Positions 55,669 to 64,000 of a stretch of DNA of 64,000 nucleotides are shown here, one piece after another; position 1 is the stretch's first letter, and each line of letters starts with the position of its first letter. The stretch lies in the NCBI GenBank assembly GCA_021018995.1, contig CM037598.1:72062671-72126670 (forward strand), given 5' to 3'. Source of the stretch: Chloranthus sessilifolius. Its lineage: Eukaryota; Streptophyta; Magnoliopsida; Chloranthales; Chloranthaceae. The position numbers and the translations under genes were made by a program. The notes under the pieces were generated by a model. The model was not told where the DNA came from. It searched no databases and saw nothing but the letters and a program-made list of their open reading frames with translations.

Positions 55669-57889
55669 CTGTTCAAATACCCATTTTAATCAATCCTCTG
55701 CAACTACTACCTGCTACTGAAAAACTCAACATTCTGTTTATAACCTACTTTTATTTTCAAACTACAATAAAACGGAATATGAGACTAGTCAAAAAGAAAT
55801 AATCAAATTTGAAATCCAACTATTTTTTTCAATCATCGGCAAACATGAGAAATGTTCAATACAATGTACAGAAAATGCAACTTTGCAACCTAATCAAATA
55901 AATAAATAAACCCACCTTTATCTTTTAACCTAATCAAATGAAGAAGACTGGCTTAATCATTTTTATCTAAAGTTCAATAGGAAAATATCTAGGCATTTAT
56001 TTACAAGTCGATCATGACATCATTTCCTGTAATTGATATAAAATCTTGGAGTAAGGCATCATCAGATGAGCAAAGAATCGAACATAATCTGGAGGCCTAC
56101 CTCCCCCAAGTGTATACCGTTATTATTGACTAAGAGATAAACAATGCCCAAGAGGATTATGGTGTCCAAGGGAATTATGGTGGTCAATTAAAATAATATA
56201 AGTTGGAAAAATGCAGCAACTACTAAAAATTAAAATATATATAAGTTGGGAAAAAATCGGCAAAAATGGGGAAAAGGAGAATATTAAAATATTGAAAATC
56301 TCATGTTAAAATTATATTTTTATTTTCTCTACATATTTTGAACCTAATAATATACTACAATGGGCATTTAGAACTACTAAGCTTAGACTTTCTAAAATCT
56401 AGCCAAAGGTTTCAAATATCTAATTGTTCCACATTATGAGTTATGACTCAATCTGATAAACCTCATAACTCAGAATACCTGTATAGAATATGATCATTTT
56501 TTGAAATGTTCATAGGAAATAATTTTTCAATAGAATCATTCCATACGTAAACCATGTTTCCAAAACAATGAGTAGCCTCACATAAGGAATCATTCCAATC
56601 GACAAATTAAGGCATCAAGTGAGGTGGGTACCCTCCTATCTTCCTGAATCTATTCAATTTACATTTTTCTTAGATTTGTTTCAATTTACACAAAATCTGA
56701 AATATCAAGTTTTTAATGTGTTTGGAGGACCCTTGGGGTGAAACGGCTAACCCCATGGTCAAACCATTTGACCTAGGGGTAGAGGACTGTGTGCCGTTTA
56801 AAATGGCACGGATGTCGATCAAATAAAACTACCCCTTAGAGCATCGATTTAGGGCCGAACCACACCAGATTATTAATAGTAGTGCTTCAGTTTGGGATCC
56901 TTTCCCTTTTAATTTTTTTGCACACCTGACCCAGGGGTCACATTTGACCACATGTTGCATCCTCCTAGTGGCCCAACTAGACCATAGTCAGAAAATGGAC
57001 CCCCTTAACTTATGGCCCTCTACACATCTGACGGTCATGATCGCCTGATTTCTTGTTGATGACCAATATCCGCTAAGAAAATTTTCCCAAAATGTAGATA
57101 CCCATTGGTGTATCCACCTGATGATCGAATGGGGATAGAGTCCACAGATGGACCATCCCATTTCCTGATCCTCTGTGAATCTAACAGACAAGTTTATCTG
57201 AAAACTTTTCCCCTATATTTATTTGATTGACTCAAAAATTCCAAAACTTATTGAAATGAGCTTTAGCCCCTTGCACTAATATTGAGGAGATTAGTTTGAT
57301 CCCCAATTCGACCTCGAAAATTGGTAGAATCGCCATGGGTTATGACCTATGACTTACACTTTCTGGGACACTCCAAAACTAGTGGCCCTAATCGCCCGAT
57401 TTCAAATCCACTAGAACAAAAAACAATCTCCTAAAAACAAATCAATTTCTCCAATCCTAGATCTGAAAACGGGATCTGAGTGACACCAAATTATGGATCT
57501 ATAAACCGTAACCATAGATCTAAAAAATTTGAACTCTAAAACGAAAACTAAAACAGAATTGAAACAGATCTATCCACTCCTCTCTTATTCAAAGGATCTG
57601 AAAACCTATCCACTCCTCTCTCATTCATTAACTAAACAAATCAAAACCAAATTAATCACACAAACAGATGCAAAATTGATGAGAATCTAAAACTTAGAAA
57701 TCAAAATCCACTCCTACATGAAAAACCCTAACAGATCCGCCCAAAAAACCACTAAAGCTACCAATAATCCACGTATAAAACGTGAATCAAGCACAAGAAT
57801 TAGGAATTTCGTCGAATCATATGCAAAATCTATAAAAAAAAAAGAAAGGATAAAAACAGATCACCAGATCTTCTATGATTTGAAAAAAC
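55669..57889. other. CACTA internal DNA, no gene recognised
   Basis: AT-rich left part; 56700-57220 is more balanced, without assignable frames or ends. A possible further capture in this stretch cannot be excluded. Confidence 0.35.
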
Positions 57890-58320
57890 TGACCTTGTGA
57901 TGGAAAAATGAGGGTCACCGATTCGCTCCGAATGAAGATCCAAAGACATACGCTGGAGATTTCGATGCCGAAATCTAATCAAAAAGGTTGGATGCTCGTC
58001 CGAATTGAATGAGGGGCGAGAGAACGACTTTCAGAAACTCCCTCTCGCGAACTTCGTTTGGTGACGGAATGATCGAGCAGCTACTTACAGAGATGAGAAA
58101 TTTAAAGGGAAGGAATGATCGAGCAGCTAGGGTTTTGATCGAGAAGCTAAGGTTTTGATTGAGCAGCTAGGGTTTTGTCGAGAGAGGGAGGAAGAGGCTA
58201 GCATTTTAGAGAGGAAGAAAAGAGAGTTGGAGATAGCGGTTTTGTTAGAAAGATGAACAGAGAAAAAGAGAGGGTTGGTGGGGGGGTGTTCGGCCCGATA
58301 GATTAGCACGTGCTAACACC
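57890..58320 (-). promoter_or_regulatory. Probable transposase leader and promoter side of CACTA
   Basis: On the minus strand this GC-richer block lies about 160-600 bp from the right end and reads towards the transposase genes. Repeated CCCTAGCTGCTCGATC units occur between 58060 and 58200. CATCACAAG followed by GTCAGTTTTT at about 57898 is a plausible donor for a first non-coding exon. Plant CACTA elements start their transcript near one end in this manner. No TATA box could be fixed. Confidence 0.4.
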
Positions 58321-58481
58321 ACGTGATGAAAGGATTATTTATTAGATGAATTTTTAACTTAAATAACTATTGCTTTAACTTTAAAAACTATGGTTTTAGC
58401 TAGTGGAAAATTACACCACTATTTTAAGTAGTGGTTTATTTTATGCTGTTACAGTAGTTTTTTTCTCATTTTGACGTAGTG
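58320..58481. repeat. Right terminus and subterminal repeats of CACTA element
   Basis: Pairs such as TAGTGGAAAATTACACCACTA and ACTTAAAATAGTGG (minus strand) are the subterminal repeats. The end itself is GACGTAGTG. Confidence 0.8.
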
Positions 58482-58484
58482 GAA

Positions 58485-59696
58485 AATTCAATAATTTAAT
58501 GCAAGTCGATATTTAATAATTCTAATGTTCAAATACAATAAGATTCAAACAGTTCAAATTCAATTATGATTATCATAGATCTGGTTCGAATACATCATTA
58601 AAGCCTATGATTCAAAGTTTAAAACGTAATTGTGCATTGAAATTCCCCTACCTTGATTCCTATTGTCGCAAAGGCTTCACTTAATGTTCTCGTTGAACAT
58701 TGACCGAAGCGAAGGCTTCACTTAATGCTCTCGTTGAACGTTGATCGAAGCAAAGCGACCCCAACGCACAGATCCTACGACTTACTCTCTTATCCTTCGT
58801 CTATCCCTTTTTGTTACTTAATGAGGACGAATCCAGAGAGGAAGGTTTTATACCTGGTAGTGCTTGGAAAGAGGGAAATAATGGGAAAGATGACTACCCG
58901 TGAGTTTTTCTTTCTCGCCGCTAGGGTTTCACATCAACAAAAGATCTGGGGTCTCTTAATGCGGGTCACAAAGGAGGGACGGCTCATGGGACTTCTAGTT
59001 TATACCAGTGGGATCCTAAATTTTTGGGGCGAGTTGGATTCAGTTTCCAATTATAAGTAAACTCCTAAATAGAAGTGTGACGCGTGGAATTGTGTACCAT
59101 TCTAGAGAGAGAAAGAGAGAAAAAGAAAGAGTGAAAGAGACGTGTGAGTTAAGGGTTGGGTCTTTTAATTTTGGAAAGTCAATAACAAATTAACAATAAA
59201 AAGTAGGTAGCATGGTAATAATAAAAAGACAATATAATAATAAAACAAGGGCAACCAAAACTTGGAATTCTAGAGAGGGATGGGACGGTCAACCAAGTAG
59301 AACCACTTAATATTATATACAGGAATATGGTAAGTGTCTATGCACTTTTACATGTGTGTCTATGCAGTCATGATATGGCGCATCCCCCATAGTAAGAAGG
59401 TGCAATTTCTCCCTCAAGACGCAACATGGGGCTCCTGATTTCACGCCAAAAGGTCAAAGTGCTAATTTGTGCTTATGTTAATAATATTAATTTAGTATAA
59501 AATAATTTGTCTCAAATAATTAATATTTTAATTTTTTTCTACACACGTAAACTTATATACATCAACCTTACCATTTATAATTTAGATTTTTATTTTATTT
59601 TTTATTTATTTTATGTTATTTATTTATTTAACTTTTTTTATAAAATATCAAGACAAAAGTCAATTAGTCAAAGAAATAGAATTTAGGGTTGTTACA
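58485..59696 (-). mobile_element. Element 2: probable solo LTR, piece 3
   Basis: The last part of the interrupted LTR, ending ATTTAGGGTTGTTACA, nearly the inverted complement of its start (TTTAACGACCCGAAAT). So the ends are short inverted repeats, as in LTRs with TG...CA. Total length without nested elements is about 2.3 kb. A tandem duplication of GCTTCACTTAATG(T/C)TCTCGTTGAAC occurs at 58672-58740. Confidence 0.55.
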
Positions 59697-61054
59697 CTTA
59701 GCCTCTCATAGGAGGTCAAAATGAAGAACAAATTAGGGTTATTCGCATTAGCATCAGACTTTGAAAGCAAAGATTTGTAGATTGCATTCCGTTTTCTTAT
59801 TAATAATTTATTTATTTTATATGTGCACCAATGAGCTATGGGGGAAAAATGGACACTTGATTGTATCTCCATCTCGATAGCTACATTATTAGTAGAGCTA
59901 TGGGTAAGAAAATCAAGACCACTATCAATTTTGCAAAGAAACTTTCGTGGGCCTCATGACAGAATAATCACATCACACTACACATGGAAAAGGAATGCGG
60001 ATTGGTGCAAGATCATCAATAGTCAGAAAATATTATATAATTGAGACGAAGAGGAGAAAATTTTATATCTAACCACAAAAATAAAAGATAAGATCAATTA
60101 CAGGATCTATTATATCCTGCATGGTACTGATAGGTTACTGTTGAAAACATCACGTACAATTAATAGCTCTAGTAAGAATACCCCATAGCTTGGTTCAAAA
60201 AAAAAAGAAAAGAATACCCCATAGCTGTAATCCTTGCTTCCTTAGAACCCAACTTCATATGCTCAACCTGAAAGAAAGTTTTAGTAAGAATTTCATATTA
60301 AAATGGATAGTCATTGATCATCCAAAACAAACTTGATCAAGAACTCAAAACTTTGTGGAATCAACATGATCGACAATCAGGTTATTTAAAAGGAATAACT
60401 TGATTATTTGAGCCCGAGAATAACTCGATTGAATGGCTGAAGTTGTTGCATTTTTTCTCAACTATATCTCATTTTTACTACTGGATCAGGTACAGAAAAA
60501 GCCAATGGAATGCATAAAAAAAAATTGCATCACAACTCTCAAATACTTAGGTGACTATTGAGTCGCCCAAACATGGGGCCCTCAACAAGTCCAAGTCAAG
60601 ATTCAAGTTTTTGAACCTTGACACTGACCAACTCCTTGTAGTAATTCTGGCAGCTTCGATTGAACAATATTGTTATAAAATCGAGAAGGGCGAAGTACTC
60701 TGGGTCAATAAAGTAATCAATGACCAACAATGATCCATTTAGGATACTCCTTATCAGTAATTTGGACACTCCAAAATCAGCTACCTTAGCAGTGAAGTTT
60801 TCATCCACACAACATTACTTGTTTCGAAGTGCATGTGCAAAAGAGAAGGTGCTAAATGGTGCAGATATTGAAGTCCTGATATCATATATACAATTGAAAA
60901 AGCATTATTTTTCAACATATATATAAAGCGAAAACGAATTGTAAGTAATGTAATACAAAAACAAAATTCCCTGGTATATGATAGGGACATTATGGATATT
61001 GTTGTCATTAGGAAAGATTAAATATTAAAGGGTTTATTCAAGTAATGGCTTACC
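59697..61054 (-). pseudogene. Receptor-like kinase pseudogene, copy B, kinase part
   Basis: Resumes the locus cut at 22217. The minus-strand frames at 61008-60781 and 60808-60596 give GLQYLHHLAPSLLHMHFETS (altered catalytic loop), DENFTAKVADFGVSKLL (intact DFG) and IDYFIDPEYFA. One frame change separates them (near 60800). As in copy A, the catalytic loop has HMH instead of HRD. That loss is shared, so it either preceded the duplication or the gene encoded an atypical kinase. The downstream flank 59697-60560 matches copy A at 2930-3680. Confidence 0.75.
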
Positions 61055-61130
61055 TCTAGCTTCAAGGCAATGGAAAGCTGTTGATGGATGCGTAGATTCC
61101 TAAATGGCAGACCTACATTATCTGCAAAAA
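61054..61130 (-). pseudogene. Kinase pseudogene copy B, upstream small exon
   Basis: RIHQQLSIALKLE followed by a GTAAGC donor at 61053 fits the LSIALGAA segment before the catalytic loop of receptor-like kinases. Copy A keeps the same donor at about 4162. Confidence 0.5.
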
Positions 61131-61567
61131 TTCTAACCGGCATTATCTACAAATAGGGAAGGTTTTTGTTTGAGTGTGAATGATCCAGCTGGATCAGTGT
61201 GTTTTATATATAGTACGGACACTCATGATCTAATGATTGTGAATTATTGTTTCACCATCATATTGCTATTCAGTTGTATGTTTGCACAGACATGCCAGCA
61301 TATCTGGATCTTGGAGGTATAGAGTCCACCATATTATATCCATGTCCGTCACCAACATAGAGTCTAGGCTAAAACCATCACAAAGATTTTAACATAAAGA
61401 CTCATTTTTTCCAAGATACTAAAGATGCATGAGAACTTGAAAATACCTTTACATAGAGACTTACATGCGAGAAAGAGGGTGCTACTGAAGCTTTTATCTG
61501 CATAGAGAGGAGCGGAAATGTCGGGCATGAAATACTAAAACTTTTAATCAATCTTATATGAAATTAC

Positions 61568-61690
61568 CTCTGGAATAAAATAATGACTTGGTTCATGCCA
61601 GCCTCTTTTGATCGCAACAATAGATCCATCCTGAAGCAGTCCTTTGTATACTAAATTCAGTATAATTGAGGTTGGATGTAGAAACTTTCA
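61568..61690 (-). pseudogene. Kinase pseudogene copy B, ATP-binding exon
   Basis: LVYKGLLQDGSIVAIKRG followed by a GTAATT donor (at 61567) is the second half of the glycine loop plus the VAIK lysine block. The glycine-rich loop itself is lost: a stop or frame change lies directly upstream. Confidence 0.65.
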
Positions 61691-61841
61691 GTTCTGTGAT
61701 TGTAAGCTGCCTTAAGGTTCTGTGTCAGAGAATCCATTTCCACTATCTCCATCAACTGAGAGAAGAAGGGGAAAAATCAGACTTAAGGAAGCTAAGTCTC
61801 TTGAAAGTAACATAAAAAAAAGTATCGAAGCTGTTGTCTGC

Positions 61842-61846
<5 letters not shown>

Positions 61847-61871
<25 letters not shown>
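61847..61871. repeat. (TA)n microsatellite
   Basis: TA run; also present, shorter, in copy A at about 16535-16548. Confidence 0.85.
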
Positions 61872-61873
<2 letters not shown>

Positions 61874-61941
61874 GGATTCTAAGAGTGTCTATGAAAAATT
61901 ATAAATTATAGGAGTATCCATCAAAATTTATCAAAACTTAC

Positions 61942-62215
61942 CGTGAGGGGATGGTTCAGAAGATTCCGTCTCAGATGTTCTTCTTGCATATCTTTTTGTA
62001 AACCTTAAGCAAAAATACACAATTGTAACTGCTATGGCCACAAGCCTAGCTGTACCAACACAGGCTGAAACAATAGCACAGGCTGAAACAATAGCTGCTA
62101 ATCATTGCTTTTTTGGCTTCCCAATGCCTTCAGCTTAAGATGCATGGCGTAAAGGTTGGAACTTGGAACAGCCAGATCCCCATCAACTATTGCTGCTGCT
62201 TGAAAAATCTACAGC
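61942..62215 (-). pseudogene. Kinase pseudogene copy B, transmembrane exon
   Basis: On the minus strand a hydrophobic run (IVSACVGTARLVAIAVTIVY) is followed by the basic stop-transfer FCLRFTKRYARR and TSETESSEPSPH. It ends at a perfect GTAAGT donor. This is the single membrane span and juxtamembrane segment of a receptor-like kinase. A 20-bp direct repeat (CACAGGCTGAAACAATAGC) has duplicated part of the segment (62060-62098), and a stop precedes the span. Confidence 0.7.
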
Positions 62216-62990
62216 ATAAAGAAGGCTAAAAGCTTTCAATGGAGAGGGCGTGGAATCACGAGCTGACAAACTAAAGATTCCACTATGTGGACAAGAATGC
62301 AGTTACCTGCAACCAGTGGAACAATGATACCATGATTCAAATTACAATGAATCAAAACAAATAAAAAAACATAAGTCTGAAAAACCCAAGACTGCTTGAA
62401 ACTAAGAATATTGTGGATTGATTATGACTAACCAATAAAATTAGCTCGTAAATTTACTTATATAATTACTTTTTAAATTCTCATAAATTATGTGTGTTTA
62501 ATCTTCCCATTTCAAACTTAGACACATATGACGAGAATGAGGTAAAGAAATGAAATATGTTACAGAAACACCTACATGGTAATGTCTGCTTAACATAACA
62601 TGGCATGACAGTGGAAACAACAACCCATTCATATTGGATTGTCGCATTATTAGTCATATCTCTTTATGCTAAGAAAACAAGTGAGAAGAGTTACTGATTG
62701 TAGAATTGTCAGCAATACCCTATGGTATGCATAGATCAAATAACAATTAAGATGTGCTACTTGACATTAACTGGGCCAAGTCTAATTGGAAATGAGTCTG
62801 CAAGTCAAATCCGAGTTTTTGGAAATTTTGTCTACAACCATCCAAAAAGTAGCTCAACCTAAGAGAAAAAATGTAACAGAGCACATATGAAAGTAGGCAC
62901 TCTTTAACACCTCAGGAGAATCTTCCCCTTCAAACAGTTATAAACTAATCATCTGCACCAAAAAGTAGAATAGAAAACTAAATATATGAA
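62216..62990. other. Spacer between kinase pseudogene and copia fragment
   Basis: No coding exon recognised; expected extracellular-domain exons of the kinase were not found. Confidence 0.45.
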
Positions 62991-62999
62991 CAGGGTTTT

Positions 63000-64000
63000 C
63001 ATACTGTGTAGTAATTCAGGCAAAAGTGTCAGGTCTACAGCCGGCTCTATAAACCCCTGTTAACCTATTGGCAAGACATATCTCCGAAGCTGGATGATGG
63101 GATTAAGGTACTGGAAACTATGATGAATGATTATAGTAATTTGGAGAAAATAACCAAAAACGTCGGGAAGAGAAGTGGGCATAGCAACCAATGCTTGAGA
63201 GTTGTCCGTTGAGCCAGGTGCTTGGTAGCTAAGGTCTGCACGATGCCAACATTCTGGTGCTGTGTGATTGAATTTACCACAAATTTGGCAGGTAATACGC
63301 GGCATAGAGCGGCCACCATGACCTCCACGAAAGAAATTGTAGGAATGAGATCCAGAATGTCCTCTGAAAAGAGCTGCCACCACGACCTCCACGAAAGAAA
63401 TTGTAGGAACGAGATCCAGAACGACCTCTGAAAAGAGCTGCCACCACGACCTCCATGAGTATTAACATTGTTACTGCAATGGCCACAACGGCCATTGAAA
63501 TATTTTCTGTGAGATGTAGCCGAGAGAGCTGTGTGAATCTGTTGAGTCGAAATTTCAGATTGATTTGTTTGAACATGAAGTTCTTCTGATGAGTAAAAAA
63601 TTGAGGTCTACTAGTGATATTGCTGAGGCCCTTGTCCGAATTGAAGTGGTGAGGCTCTTGTTCGAATTGAGGTGTTGAAAGCATTATATGCCAATGAAAG
63701 GCCCTGTAAAGTATAAAAGACCAGATCCTCTTCCAAGAGAGAAGTACCAGCTGCCATGAGTTGATCTGCATGACTTTGGATTTGATCAAGATAGGTAGTC
63801 ATCTTTTGATCGTTTTTCTTTAACGGAAAGGGCTCCGATTTGATAGTGATAAAGATGCAAATCGAGAAGCGAGAGTGCTCCAGAGATCAGAAGGGTGCTC
63901 AAGATGTATAACATACAGTAAAACCGAGGGAGAAAGAGTTGCAGAAAGTGTGATCAGTAAGAAGCTATAGTGGATTCAGTTTTATTGTGATTAGGGAGTG
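63000..64000 (-). mobile_element. Ty1/copia gag fragment, runs off the window
   Basis: The minus strand gives a copia-type Gag (UBN2 family): WSTLASRFASLSLSNRSPF near 63880, LDQIQSHADQLMAAGTSL, EDLVFYTLQGLSLAYNAF, then a Gly/Arg-rich region and the zinc knuckle CQICGKFNHTAPEC at about 63285. Frame changes and stops occur (about 63815, 63640 and in the repeat region), so it is a pseudogene. No LTR or pol part is visible. The gene start and possible 5' LTR lie beyond 64000, and the downstream end fades near 63000. Confidence 0.85.
63305..63462 (-). repeat. Tandem repeat inside copia gag
   Basis: About 2.5 copies of a roughly 64-bp unit (CCACGACCTCCACGAAAG ... CCTCTGAAAAGAGCTGC) expand the Gly/Arg-rich (RGG-type) part ahead of the zinc knuckle. 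Confidence 0.8.

Larger units (their letters stand above)
41031..58481 (-). mobile_element. CACTA (En/Spm) transposon with captured host exons
   Basis: 17,451 bp bounded by inverted ends CACTACGTGAAAA (left) and its counterpart CACTACGTCAAAA (right, read on the minus strand), with GAA duplications. Subterminal regions carry repeats of the CACTG/CAGTG kind. Transposase genes tnp2 and tnpA are on the minus strand in the centre, both broken. It also carries exons of a sulfate transporter, CCT1 and MutS2 on the same strand, and a Tourist-like MITE. The size and the captures resemble the gene-capturing CACTA elements known from plants. Confidence 0.92.

Overview
The window looks like a nuclear intergenic region of a flowering plant, probably a eudicot. 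It is AT-rich, carries plant-type Ty3/gypsy chromoviruses, a CACTA (En/Spm) transposon, a Ty1/copia gag, MITEs and long (TA)n runs, and its fragments of plant genes (receptor-like kinase, sulfate transporter, CCT1, MutS2) keep plant-style GT-AG introns. I see no intact cellular gene. Almost everything recognisable is a transposable element or a decayed pseudogene. Species cannot be named from the sequence.

Layout. 1-2430: AT-rich non-coding DNA with a degenerate tandem repeat. 2430-4370 and 16036-16550: one copy (A) of a decayed receptor-like-kinase locus on the minus strand. It is split by a Tekay-like chromovirus (element 1, 4371-16035) with about 2.15 kb LTRs, a broken gag-pol, a 171-nt GT-AG insertion between gag and protease, and an extra reading frame with an acidic tail between pol and the 3' LTR. 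16.5-21.6 kb: MITE-like inverted-repeat elements, a CCGAA-rich stretch and a tandemly duplicated tRNA/SINE-like unit. 21.7-22.2 kb and 59.7-62.2 kb: the second copy (B) of the kinase locus, split by about 37.5 kb of nested transposons. 62.9-64.0 kb: a Ty1/copia gag on the minus strand running off the window edge.

The nested stack, from oldest to youngest: a roughly 2.3 kb LTR without internal region (element 2, in three pieces at 22218-22974, 40702-41030 and 58485-59696) sits in kinase copy B. It received a chromovirus with a C-terminal chromodomain (element 3, 22975-40696, target duplication GAATC) and, separately, a 17.45 kb CACTA transposon (41031-58481, target duplication GAA). Element 3 was then hit in its leader by a minus-strand Tekay-like chromovirus (element 4, 24145-34757, target duplication TTTTG). 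The order of the element 3 and CACTA insertions relative to each other is not shown. Element 4 has one continuous gag-pol frame broken only by three in-frame stops, plus an acidic extra frame upstream of gag. The CACTA element carries broken tnp2 and tnpA genes, exons of at least three host genes in the same orientation as the transposase, and a Tourist-like MITE.

The elements do not work together as a pathway; the window is a record of successive insertions. The most unusual items are the extra frames in the two Tekay-type elements, the intron-like insertion in gag-pro, the CACTA host-gene captures, and the reuse of the palindromic GCTCGAGC repeats outside the LTR of element 1.
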